From NCBI GenBank assembly GCA_020637165.1, contig JACJWN010000003.1, forward strand, positions 62,001-126,000: a stretch of 64,000 nucleotides of DNA. The letters run 5' to 3'. Made by a program: the position numbers and the translations under genes. Below the pieces are notes generated by a model. The model was not told the origin of the DNA. It ran no database searches and worked only from the letters and a program-made list of their open reading frames with translations. Of this stretch, positions 8,787 through 16,971 are shown piece after piece. The stretch is from Mycolicibacterium sp. Lineage in GTDB: Bacteria > Actinomycetota > Actinomycetes > Mycobacteriales > Mycobacteriaceae. Every line of letters starts with the position of its first letter. Within the stretch, counting starts at the first letter, position 1.

Positions 8787-9548
8787 ATGCGTTGCCCGAT
8801 CTGTCATCACGACGCATCAGCGCCGCGATGCACCAACTGCAACCGGCCACTACTGGACGAGGCGCCCGACCCGGTGCTGGCACTGGCCGGTGTCACCCAC
8901 CATTACGGGACCGGCGAGGCCGCGGTGCAAGCACTGCAGGGCATCAGCCTGTCGGTCGACCGCGGTGAGGTGGTGCTGATGGTGGGTCCCTCGGGGGGCG
9001 GCAAGACCACCGCGCTGCTGGTGATGGGCCTTCTGCTGACCCCGGATTCCGGCACGGTGCGGATCGGCGGCCGCGACGTCGGTACCCTGGCCGAACGGGA
9101 GCGCGCCGGCATGCGGCTGCTGCGGCTGGGCTTTCTTTTCCAGGACTACAACCTGCTCAACTCGCTGACCAGTGCCGAGAACGTGGCCGTTCCGCTGCGG
9201 TATGCCGGTGTCCGCAAGTCGGCTGCGCTGGCCCGGGCCACCGAACTGCTGGACTCTCTCGGCCTTGCGCACCGGGCCGGCCACCGGCCGACGGAGCTCT
9301 CCGGGGGGGAGAAGCAACGGGTCGCTACAGCGCGCGCGCTGGCAATGGGTCCCGACCTGATTCTTGCCGACGAACCCACCGCCAACCTCGACTCGGTCAC
9401 CGGCCACAAGGTCAGCGAACAACTAGCGTCGGCGGCGCGCGCCCACAACGCGGCGGTGCTCATCGTCACCCACGATTCGCGTCTGGACGATATCGCCGAC
9501 CGGGTGGTTCATCTGGAGGACGGCCGAATCCTCGAGGCGGCGGTCTGA
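8787..9548 (+). CDS. ABC transporter ATPase with N-terminal zinc ribbon
   Basis: A 253-residue LolD/MacB-type ATPase. Motifs: Walker A GPSGGGKTT (residues 67-75), Q-loop FLFQDYN, signature LSGGEKQR (171-178), Walker B LILADEPTANLD and the His of VTHD. Unusually, the first 20 residues form a small zinc ribbon: Cys3-x2-Cys6 and Cys15-x2-Cys18 in MRCPICHHDASAPRCTNCNR. The start has GGAGAGG upstream at normal spacing, so the ribbon is really translated. It would energise the two paralogous permeases flanking it. The ribbon could hold zinc or dock a partner protein; the latter is speculation. Confidence 0.92.
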   Translation: MRCPICHHDASAPRCTNCNRPLLDEAPDPVLALAGVTHHYGTGEAAVQALQGISLSVDRGEVVLMVGPSGGGKTTALLVMGLLLTPDSGTVRIGGRDVGTLAERERAGMRLLRLGFLFQDYNLLNSLTSAENVAVPLRYAGVRKSAALARATELLDSLGLAHRAGHRPTELSGGEKQRVATARALAMGPDLILADEPTANLDSVTGHKVSEQLASAARAHNAAVLIVTHDSRLDDIADRVVHLEDGRILEAAV

Positions 9549-9554
9549 TCGGTG

Positions 9555-10283
9555 TCAGTTCTCCAGTGCACCCGCGGGTACGCGGGTCGTGCGGATCGCC
9601 CCGACCCGCTTGTTCATCGCCTTGCGCATGACGTTGCCGTACAGCCAGCCTTTGATCCCCCGGGCGTTCACGCCGTGTGCCCGGTAGAAGGCGTCGGGAT
9701 CGTCGAAGACCCCGAAGTCCCGGTCGATACCCGATGCCTGGATGAGGGTGTCGGTTCCGGCCCAATCGACCGGGGGATCGCCGATATCCGGGGTTCCGAC
9801 GCCATAGCCCAGGAACGGCCCGGTGTGCTGACCGGTTCGGTTACGAACGCCGTCGAGGTAGCCGCCGTCGAGGATGACACCCTCCAGGCCCACCCACCGG
9901 TCGCCGAGGCGGACCTCGGCCCAGGTGTGGATGATGCTGCGCGGGGCGAACCAGTACAGCGGGGCGACCATGACGCCGTGCTGAAGTCGTTTGTCGATGG
10001 TCGCACCGTGCAGTCGGCAGCCGATCCCACTGGCTCGCAGCAGCGCCATCAACAAGGTGGTTTTGGTATTGCACTGGCCGTACCCGTCGGCCAGCACGGC
10101 CGAGGCCGCAAGATCGTCGGAGGCGTTGTAGCCGAACGGGATTCCTTCCCGGACGAAGTCGTAGACCGCGCCGATCCGCTCCTCTTCCGGGAGTCGGGAC
10201 CAGCCTTGCCGGTCGACGATTCCGGCGATCCGCTGATCGCCGAAATCCAGCAGGGCAGTGGGTTTGAGGTAACGGTCCTCCAT
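9555..10283 (-). CDS. Transglutaminase-like protein inside the acyl/sulfur cluster
   Basis: A 242-residue protein with a transglutaminase-like (papain-fold) core: Cys71 in GYGQCNTKTTLL, His119 in IIHTWAEVRLGDRW, and an acidic third residue in GLEGVILD (Glu134 or Asp139). The class includes peptidases and amide-forming enzymes, and the sequence does not decide between them. No signal peptide is seen, so it is probably cytoplasmic. I start at the ATG at 10283; the longer frame to 10403 would run over the promoter region of the divergent permease. It lies on the opposite strand between the ATPase (convergent, six-base gap) and the second permease (divergent), so it was probably inserted in, or kept with, this cluster for a linked role. 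Confidence 0.75.
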   Translation of the reverse strand: MEDRYLKPTALLDFGDQRIAGIVDRQGWSRLPEEERIGAVYDFVREGIPFGYNASDDLAASAVLADGYGQCNTKTTLLMALLRASGIGCRLHGATIDKRLQHGVMVAPLYWFAPRSIIHTWAEVRLGDRWVGLEGVILDGGYLDGVRNRTGQHTGPFLGYGVGTPDIGDPPVDWAGTDTLIQASGIDRDFGVFDDPDAFYRAHGVNARGIKGWLYGNVMRKAMNKRVGAIRTTRVPAGALEN

Positions 10284-10350
10284 CTCCCGAAGCCTACCGA
10301 CATTGATTCCCCGACTGCCGGAGAGTTCGACCGGTCGTGTCTCGACGCAG

Positions 10351-10372
10351 TGCAGTGCAACGACGCACTGCA
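10351..10372. promoter_or_regulatory. Perfect inverted repeat upstream of second permease
   Basis: TGCAGTGC and GCACTGCA are perfect 8-bp arms separated by AACGAC, 31 bases before the TTG start of the second permease and 68 bases from the divergent transglutaminase-like start. The position and symmetry suggest a regulator binding site shared by the two divergent genes. No regulator gene is seen in the cluster. Confidence 0.45.
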
Positions 10373-10402
10373 ACACAACGATTTTCAGGAGGTCGGGATC
10401 CA

Positions 10403-11509
10403 TTGATTGTCGCCGTCAAGAACCTTGCCGTCGAACGCACCCGCTTGGTGCTCTCGGTGCTCGGCGTCGGCTTCGCGGTGCTTTTGGTGCTGGTGATGGC
10501 GGGGATCTTCGTCGGCACCACGCGTCAGGTCACCACCTACATCGACCACTCCCGCAACGCCGTCTGGGCCGTTCAGCCCGGGGTGTCGCAGATGTTTCGG
10601 GCGGTATCGTGGCTGCCCGCCGACACCCCGAGCCAACTGACGGCGCTGCCGGAGGTGGCCTCGGCCGACCCGATCCTGGGTCAGCCCTCGGACTTCATCC
10701 ACAAGGGCGAGCAGACCGCCTATTTCGTCCTGGGCTACGACCCGGCCACCGGCGTGGGGGGACCCTGGCAGTTGTCATCGGGGCGCGACATCAGTGGCCC
10801 GGGCGAGGTGGTGCTCGACCGTGTGCTGGCCGACAAGAACGATATCGGACTCGGCGACACCGTCCAGATCATCGACGGTGACTTCACCGTGGTGGGGCTG
10901 TCCAATCAGACCGCCGCGCTGGGGAACTTCTACGCCTTCGTCTCGCTGCCCGAGGCCGCGCGACTGTTGCGGGCGGGAAATCGGGTGTCCTACGTCCTGG
11001 TCCAGCCCGCGCCTGGCTACACCCCCGAACAGACCGCAGCCGCAATCCGTGACCGGGTACCCGGGACGGACGCGATGACGTCAGCGCAGTTCGCCGACAA
11101 TAGCCGCGACATCATCATCTCGATGATCGGCCGCCCACTGAAGGCGATGATCGCCATCGCCACCCTGGTCGGCGTCGCCCTGATCGGGTTGACCGTATTG
11201 GCCTCCACCAACGAACAGATGGCCGACTTCGGCGTCCTTCGGGCCGTGGGAGTTCGCCCGGCCCAGTTGCTGCGCGCCGTGGCCGGGCAGGCCGCACTCA
11301 TCGCCGCGCTGGGATATCTGGTGGGCGCCGCGCTGGCCTATGCGTTGCAGTTCCTCATCCGCGACCGGCTCGGCGACGTGACCATCGCGGTGACCCCCGG
11401 GATGCTGGGGTTGATGGCGGTGGCCACCGCCGTCATGGCCGCCCTCGGATCGCTGGTGCCGTTGCTCCGGGTGACCCGGGTCGATCCCGCGACGGCGTTT
11501 CGCCGATGA
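10403..11509 (+). CDS. ABC transporter permease, MacB/FtsX type (copy 2)
   Basis: A 368-residue paralogue of the permease at 7665, aligning along its whole length with the same four-helix layout. Blocks such as FVGTTRQVTTYIDHSRNAVW, NSRDIII and EQMADFGVLRA are identical or nearly so. The start is TTG with AGGAGG ten bases upstream; an ATG-initiated frame from 10337 would run through the inverted repeat and is rejected. The two copies could form a heterodimer around the ATPase encoded between them, or serve as alternatives. Its stop overlaps the ACP start (ATGA), tying export to acyl activation. Confidence 0.9.
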   Translation: MIVAVKNLAVERTRLVLSVLGVGFAVLLVLVMAGIFVGTTRQVTTYIDHSRNAVWAVQPGVSQMFRAVSWLPADTPSQLTALPEVASADPILGQPSDFIHKGEQTAYFVLGYDPATGVGGPWQLSSGRDISGPGEVVLDRVLADKNDIGLGDTVQIIDGDFTVVGLSNQTAALGNFYAFVSLPEAARLLRAGNRVSYVLVQPAPGYTPEQTAAAIRDRVPGTDAMTSAQFADNSRDIIISMIGRPLKAMIAIATLVGVALIGLTVLASTNEQMADFGVLRAVGVRPAQLLRAVAGQAALIAALGYLVGAALAYALQFLIRDRLGDVTIAVTPGMLGLMAVATAVMAALGSLVPLLRVTRVDPATAFRR

Positions 11510-11820
11510 GCCCGGGTCAGGATCGGCCGGCGTTGCCCGAACCAGCCGACGTCGTCTCGGCGATCCGCACCGCGCTGGTCAAACTGTTGCCCGCCGAAGA
11601 CCTCGCCCAGGTGGACCTCGACTCGCTCGATATCGCGACGCCGCTGCTGAGTCTGCCCGTCGACTCGGCGGTCCTGATGGCCATGATGACCGAACTCGAG
11701 GACACCTTCACCGTATTCATAGAGGAGGAGGCGGCGTTCGGGTTCGAGTCGGTGGGTGACGTGGCGGACTACATCCGGAATCGGATCACGGCGCGGGCGG
11801 ACCGGATCGACGGCACATGA
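11506..11820 (+). CDS. Acyl carrier protein
   Basis: A 104-residue acidic protein with the carrier-protein helix pattern. The likely phosphopantetheine attachment site is the Ser in SLPVDSAVLMAMM, read as the usual Asp-Ser-[hydrophobic] motif. Overlaps on both sides (ATGA with the permease before it and with the ligase after it) indicate coupled translation. The natural reading is that the following FAAL loads a fatty acid onto this carrier. A stand-alone ACP next to a FAAL is typical of mycobacterial lipid and lipopeptide pathways; no polyketide or peptide synthetase is present here. Confidence 0.82.
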   Translation: MSPGQDRPALPEPADVVSAIRTALVKLLPAEDLAQVDLDSLDIATPLLSLPVDSAVLMAMMTELEDTFTVFIEEEAAFGFESVGDVADYIRNRITARADRIDGT

Positions 11821-13529
11821 CCCCCTTCTCCGAGGAAGTCCTGGCTCATGTGCGCGCCAATGCCCCCGCACTGGCGGCCGGCGTGCTGGACTATTGCGGC
11901 TTGCTGGACGAGTGCGGCACCCAGTTCGACTTCTTCGACAGCCGCGGGCACCTGGCCACCGTGCCGGGCCCCGAGTTCGCCGATAAGGCCCGGGCCAGGG
12001 CGGGCGCGCTTGCCGCACGCGGTGTGGTTGCCGGCGACCGGATCCTCATGGTGGCCAACAACACCGAGGCATACCTCACCACGCTGGTCGGGGCGCTGCT
12101 TCTCGGCGCGGTTCCCTGCGCGGTCGCACCCCCTCCGGCGCCGTCCCGGTCAGACTCCGCCGGGGTCCGGCACCTGCGGGCGGCGATCAAGGTCCTCGGC
12201 CCCAAACTCGTGGTGGTTCCGGCGGCCGCGGCGGTGGCTGTGCCCGATGACGCTGGCGCTGTGCCCGATGACGCTGGCGCTGTGTCTGATGCCGTTCTGC
12301 GTTACGAAGACCTCTCCGGCGGGCGAGGACGGCCGCTGCCGCCACTGCCGCCCGCCGGTCCCCACGACATCCACCACATCCAGCTCACGTCGGGCTCCAC
12401 CTCTGAGCCCAAGGCGGTGCTGCTGACACATCGCAACGTCGCGCACAACCTCGGCCTGCTCGCCTACTCCATGGCTGTGCGGCCCGGCGGCGACCGCATG
12501 TTCAGCTGGCTACCCCTCTACCACGATATGGGACTCGTCATGGTGCTGGGCGGTTTGTTCTACGGAGCTCCGGTCGCGCTGATGAGTCCCTTGGGCTTCC
12601 TACGCGACCCGCTGTCGTGGGCGCGGCATATGACCAGCCACCGGTCTACGGTTACCGCCGGGCCGACGTTCGCCTACCGAGCCGTCACCGAGGCGTTGCG
12701 GCGCTCCGCTGCCGGCGGCGGGGACATCGACCTGAGCGCATTGCGGCACGCCTTCGTCGGAGCCGAGCCGATCGGGTATCGGACGCTGCGCGACTTCGCC
12801 GAGAGCTTCGGCCCGCTGGGCCTGAGCCCGGATGCCCTCGTCCCGTCCTACGGGATGGCCGAGTCGGTGCTGGCCACCACGTTGGCCACCCGGTCCGCGC
12901 CCGCCGGACCGGGCGACTTCGGTCGGGTGAGATGTCTGAGGGCCGATGCCGGTGATGCGCCGCTGGTCTCCTGCGGCCCTCCGATAGAGGGCATGCGGAT
13001 AGCGATCGTCGACTCCGGCGGATCGGAGGTGAGCCCCGGGAGAGTGGGCGACATCCGGATCAGCGGCTACTCGCTGATGAGCGGATATCAGAACGCCGAC
13101 GGCACCGTGGCTGCACCGCCGGGGGGTTGGCACGACACCGGTGACCGCGGGTTGCTCTGCGACGGAGAGCTGTTCGTCGCCGGGCGAAGCAAAGAGATGC
13201 TGATCATCCGCGGCCGCAACCTGCCGCCCTACGATGTCGAATGCGCGATCGGAGATATCGCCGAGGTGGGGCAGGGCAATGCCGTGGTGTTCTCGGTATC
13301 CGGCGGTAACAGGGGTGTCGAGCGCACTGTGGCCGTCGTCGGGACGGTCGCCGCCGACGACGGGAAGAGCACGAGCCTGCGCGCTCAGGTGGCTGCAGCG
13401 GTGCGCGGGGTCTTCGGGTTCACGCTCGATGACGTGGTCCTCGTGCCGCGCAGGGCCATCCCGCGAACCACCAGCGGGAAGATCCAACGCGTCAAGGTCA
13501 GGGAGCTGTACCTGTCCGGCGGCTGGTAG
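11817..13529 (+). CDS. Fatty-acyl-AMP ligase (FAAL, FadD family)
   Basis: A 570-residue adenylate-forming enzyme. Motifs: the phosphate loop LTSGSTSEPKAVLLTHRN, WLPLYHDMGLV (characteristic of FAALs), a YGMAES region, HDTGDRGLL, and the C-terminal TSGKIQRVKVREL with its catalytic Lys. FAALs make acyl-AMP and hand the acyl group to a carrier protein rather than to CoA; the neighbouring ACP fits that. A 21-bp unit is tandemly repeated in frame near residue 145, in what should be a surface loop. Last gene of the cluster; ATGA overlap with the ACP gene. Confidence 0.9.
   Translation: MTPFSEEVLAHVRANAPALAAGVLDYCGLLDECGTQFDFFDSRGHLATVPGPEFADKARARAGALAARGVVAGDRILMVANNTEAYLTTLVGALLLGAVPCAVAPPPAPSRSDSAGVRHLRAAIKVLGPKLVVVPAAAAVAVPDDAGAVPDDAGAVSDAVLRYEDLSGGRGRPLPPLPPAGPHDIHHIQLTSGSTSEPKAVLLTHRNVAHNLGLLAYSMAVRPGGDRMFSWLPLYHDMGLVMVLGGLFYGAPVALMSPLGFLRDPLSWARHMTSHRSTVTAGPTFAYRAVTEALRRSAAGGGDIDLSALRHAFVGAEPIGYRTLRDFAESFGPLGLSPDALVPSYGMAESVLATTLATRSAPAGPGDFGRVRCLRADAGDAPLVSCGPPIEGMRIAIVDSGGSEVSPGRVGDIRISGYSLMSGYQNADGTVAAPPGGWHDTGDRGLLCDGELFVAGRSKEMLIIRGRNLPPYDVECAIGDIAEVGQGNAVVFSVSGGNRGVERTVAVVGTVAADDGKSTSLRAQVAAAVRGVFGFTLDDVVLVPRRAIPRTTSGKIQRVKVRELYLSGGW
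12243..12284 (+). repeat. Two tandem 21-bp units inside the FAAL gene
   Basis: CCCGATGACGCTGGCGCTGT followed by G is repeated exactly once head to tail, adding PDDAGAV twice; a decayed third unit (SDAV) follows. The unit is a multiple of three, so copy-number change would lengthen the loop without breaking the frame. Confidence 0.85.
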
Positions 13530-13563
13530 CCCTTCCCGGGGCTTTCCTCTGTGGGGCGCAGGC

Positions 13564-14133
13564 TCAGCCGGCGGCGCACCCGGGCAGGAACAGCGATGTC
13601 GGAATCTCCGCGTCGATGGGCGCGGTGCTGCTGGTGGGATCGGTGCCGCAGACCTCGGCCTTGTCCTTGAGCACCCAGAACTGCCCTTGCTGCTCGAAGA
13701 CGAACGAGGTTGGTGCGCCCATCTCCGGGTTGTCCTTGCCGGCCAACAGACCGCTGGTCACCGCCCACCCATTCGAGCAGGTCAGGCCGTCAACGGTGTA
13801 CACGTTGTCCGGGCTCAGCGCCTGGGCGGCCTGGGTCGCAGGTGCTGTCAGCGCTTCCCTCGTGCAATTGGTCATCCCGCCGGCCATCGGGGTGCTCGTC
13901 GCCGCCCTATCCGACTGCGTCGCGCTCGTCGTCGCACTCGCGGTCGAGGTCACGGTCGTGGTCTTGGTAATGGTGGTGGTGCTGGTCGCCGGTGCCGATC
14001 CTGTCTTGGCGCTCGAGGTCGCGGGCGTCGTGTTGGTCTTGGCTGCCGGTCTCGCCCCCTCGGTGGAGCATGCGGCCAGAGCTATGACGGCCAGGCCCGC
14101 CAGGGTGACGGTGATTCGGCTGGGGCAGCTCAT
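13564..14133 (-). CDS. Lipoprotein with Thr-rich linker
   Basis: A 189-residue lipoprotein. The signal peptide ends in the lipobox VIALAAC, so the mature protein should begin with a lipid-modified Cys. About 50 residues rich in Thr, Ser and Ala follow as a wall-spanning linker. A compact C-terminal domain of roughly 100 residues contains Cys at NCTREA, GLTCSNGWAV, AEVCGTD and LPGCAAG, which could form two disulfides. The start has GGAGG five bases upstream. It is convergent with the FAAL gene, 34 bases away, and not obviously part of that cluster. The function is unknown; the C-terminal domain resembles small secreted mycobacterial domains with no assigned activity. Confidence 0.85.
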   Translation of the reverse strand: MSCPSRITVTLAGLAVIALAACSTEGARPAAKTNTTPATSSAKTGSAPATSTTTITKTTTVTSTASATTSATQSDRAATSTPMAGGMTNCTREALTAPATQAAQALSPDNVYTVDGLTCSNGWAVTSGLLAGKDNPEMGAPTSFVFEQQGQFWVLKDKAEVCGTDPTSSTAPIDAEIPTSLFLPGCAAG

Positions 14134-14286
14134 GAGTCCTCCGCATGGGTTGTCTTCAGTTCAACCGCTCGAGGGAATCCTGCCAGTTCCGCACGGCGGG
14201 AGGCGGCAGCGCCACGAGGGCAGTTCACGGACCTCGGATGCCTCGTTTAGGTTCTGCCTTACCCATGACTTCAGCCGAAGGGGACC

Positions 14287-16944
14287 ATGACGATGACCAC
14301 CGCCGAAGGAGACCGGCTCGAGGAGGTCAAGGCCGGCATCGCCGATTGGCGCCGCTGGGGTACCTATCTCAGCGAGCGGGCCTGGGGAACGGTTCGCGAA
14401 GACTACAGCGCCGACGGTGATGCCTGGACCTATTTTCCCTTCGAACACGCCCACAGCCGTGCCTACCGCTGGAGCGAGGACGCCCTGGCCGGATGGTGTG
14501 ACCGCGACCAGACCGTCTGCATGGGAGTCGCGTTGTGGAACGGATGCGATCCGATCCTCAAGGAACGTCCTTTCGGGCTGACCAATGAGCAGGGCAACCA
14601 TGGCGAGGACGTCAAGGAGTACTGGTTCTACACCGACAACTTGCCCACCCATGCCTTCGCGTCGATGGTCTACAAGTATCCCCAGGTGCCCTTCCCCTAT
14701 GTCGACCTGCTCGCGACGAATCGCAACCGTGGTCAGGACGTCGGCGAGTACGAACTGTTCGACGCGCTGCGTGACGAGTGGTTGCAGCAGCGCTATTTCG
14801 ACGTCGGCGTCGAGTACGCCAAGGCGACCCCGGAGGACGTGTACTGCCGCATCGCGGTGACCAATCGCGGGCCCGATGCGGCACCCATCCACGTCCTACC
14901 GCAACTGTGGTACCGCAACACCTGGTCGTGGAACCCGGGGGAGCCTGCACCGCGGATCACCAAATGCGCAGCGGCTTCCGCCCGGACCTCCCATCCCGTG
15001 CTCGGTGAGCGCTGGTACTCGGTCACCTCCTCCACAGGTGAGGAGCCCGCGTTGCTGTTCTGCGAGAACGAAACCAACCGCGATCGGGTTTTCGGGGCGC
15101 CGAACACCTCGGCGACCGTCAAGGACGGCATCAACGACTTTCTGGTGCACGGCGATCGGGACGCCGTCGACACCTCATCGGGCAGCAAGATGGCCGCCCT
15201 TGTGGCGGCTACCCTGCAGCCCGGCGAAACCCTCACGGTGACAGTCCGATTCGCTTCCGCCGAACTCGGACGACCGTTCGATGACGCCGAGCAGGTACTG
15301 GCGATCCGCAAAGCCGAAGCCGACGAGTTTTACCGGGCCGTGGCGGCTGACGATCTGACCGAGGACGAACGGTTGGTGCAAAGGCAGGCGCTGGCCGGGC
15401 TGTTGTGGTCCAAGCAGTTCTACAACTACCGCGTCCGACGTTGGCTCAAGGGCGACTCGGGGCAGCCGCCGCCCCCGGACACGCGCTGGAGCGGCCGCAA
15501 CAGCGACTGGCAGCACTTCGCCGTCACCGATGTGATCTTGATGCCCGATGCCTGGGAGTACCCGTGGTTCGCGGCATGGGACCTGGCGTTCCACTGCGTG
15601 GCGATGGCGCTGATCGACCCGGAGTTCGCCAAGGAGCAGATCCTGGTCCTGCAGCAGTCCACGGCGCAACATCCGCACGGACAGATACCCGCTTACGAAT
15701 GGTCCTTCGGGGACACCAACCCGCCGGTGCTCGCCTGGGCCGCATGGCAGGTCTACCAACTGGACCGACGGCACTCCGGGGCGGGCGACCGGGATTTCCT
15801 GGCCCGGATCTACCGCTCGGCCACGCTGAACGCGATGTGGTGGCTCAACCAGAAGGACAGCTCCGATCGGGGGGTGTTCGGCGGCGGATTCCTCGGCATG
15901 GACAACATCGGTGTCTTCGACCGGGACCAGCCGTTGCCCACCGGGGGAGAACTGGCCCAGGTGGACGGAACGGCGTGGATGGCCGCGCTGATCTTCCATC
16001 TGCTGGAGATGACCATCGAGTTGTCCCGGTACGAGCCGAACTACCTGTTCATGTTCGGCCGGTGGCTGTGGGACGCCTGGCTGGTCGCCAACGCCCTGGA
16101 GAAGGGCAGTGGCCGGGTCAGCTTCTGGGACGACGACACCGGCTTCTACCACGATGTGATCGAAAACCCCACCGGCACAAACAGTTCCCTGCGGGTGTTC
16201 TCTATCCAGTCCATCGTGCCGCTGTTCGCGGCCATCGCGATCCCGACCACGTCCGTCGAGGCGCTGGAGACGATCAACCGATGCCTGGACGACCTCTCCG
16301 AGGCCTACGAACACACCGATGCCGACGTCCGGCTGCGACTGGCCGGCGGAGACGGGTCGCACTTCATGATCGCGATCGTGCACCCCGACCGGCTCTCAGC
16401 CATGCTGGATCGCCTGCTGGACCCCGCGCAGTTCCTCTCCGATCACGGGATTCGGTCACTGTCCCGATTCCACCTCGAGCACCCGTACACCTATCGGACG
16501 AACGGGCGGGAGTACGCGGTCAGCTACCAGCCGGCCGAGTCCGACAGCCGGATGTTCGGTGGAAACTCCAATTGGCGCGGTCCGGTCTGGCTGCCGATCA
16601 ACGTGTTGTTGGTCCAGGCGCTGGATTCATACGCCCGATTCCTCGGTGGCACCTTCACCGTCGCCGACCCCGCCGACTCGGACCGGAGAGTCGACCTGGC
16701 GACGGTGGCCGACGATCTGGCGCGTCGGCTCACCGGACTGCTGGTGCGCGACGGCAGCGGTCGGCGCGCCGTGCACGGTGACAACGAGTACTTTCAGACC
16801 GACCCGAACTGGAGGGACCTCGTACCGTTCTACGAGTACTTCGACGGCGACACCGGGCGGGGTCTGGGAGCCAGCCACCAGACCGGCTGGACCGCGATGG
16901 TGGCACTTCTGCTGCAGTTCCGGGGCAAGCTGCGATTCGACTGA
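14287..16944 (+). CDS. GH63-type glucosidase
   Basis: An 885-residue cytoplasmic protein (no signal peptide) resembling the bacterial members of the glycoside hydrolase 63 family. The N-terminal 200 residues include [10 protein letters not shown]-like text ([19 protein letters not shown]). The C-terminal (alpha/alpha)6 half contains [48 protein letters not shown] and [14 protein letters not shown]. These match the glucosidase/mannosylglycerate-hydrolase-like group, with the general acid Asp expected in the [10 protein letters not shown] block. The natural substrate cannot be read from the sequence; glucosylglycerate, mannosylglycerate or trimmed glucans are candidates. GAAGGGG precedes the ATG. 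It stands alone between a divergent lipoprotein and a convergent secreted protein. Confidence 0.8.
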   Translation: MTMTTAEGDRLEEVKAGIADWRRWGTYLSERAWGTVREDYSADGDAWTYFPFEHAHSRAYRWSEDALAGWCDRDQTVCMGVALWNGCDPILKERPFGLTNEQGNHGEDVKEYWFYTDNLPTHAFASMVYKYPQVPFPYVDLLATNRNRGQDVGEYELFDALRDEWLQQRYFDVGVEYAKATPEDVYCRIAVTNRGPDAAPIHVLPQLWYRNTWSWNPGEPAPRITKCAAASARTSHPVLGERWYSVTSSTGEEPALLFCENETNRDRVFGAPNTSATVKDGINDFLVHGDRDAVDTSSGSKMAALVAATLQPGETLTVTVRFASAELGRPFDDAEQVLAIRKAEADEFYRAVAADDLTEDERLVQRQALAGLLWSKQFYNYRVRRWLKGDSGQPPPPDTRWSGRNSDWQHFAVTDVILMPDAWEYPWFAAWDLAFHCVAMALIDPEFAKEQILVLQQSTAQHPHGQIPAYEWSFGDTNPPVLAWAAWQVYQLDRRHSGAGDRDFLARIYRSATLNAMWWLNQKDSSDRGVFGGGFLGMDNIGVFDRDQPLPTGGELAQVDGTAWMAALIFHLLEMTIELSRYEPNYLFMFGRWLWDAWLVANALEKGSGRVSFWDDDTGFYHDVIENPTGTNSSLRVFSIQSIVPLFAAIAIPTTSVEALETINRCLDDLSEAYEHTDADVRLRLAGGDGSHFMIAIVHPDRLSAMLDRLLDPAQFLSDHGIRSLSRFHLEHPYTYRTNGREYAVSYQPAESDSRMFGGNSNWRGPVWLPINVLLVQALDSYARFLGGTFTVADPADSDRRVDLATVADDLARRLTGLLVRDGSGRRAVHGDNEYFQTDPNWRDLVPFYEYFDGDTGRGLGASHQTGWTAMVALLLQFRGKLRFD

Positions 16945-16950
16945 TCCCTC

Positions 16951-16968
16951 GCCCGGGCTGGCCCGGGC
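16951..16968. terminator. GC-rich inverted repeat in convergent gap
   Basis: GCCCGGGC-TG-GCCCGGGC, two copies of an 8-bp palindrome two bases apart, fills most of the 27-bp gap between the glucosidase and the convergent secreted-protein gene. It could act as a bidirectional terminator; there is no T-run, which is usual in mycobacteria. Confidence 0.4.
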
Positions 16969-16971
16969 CGC

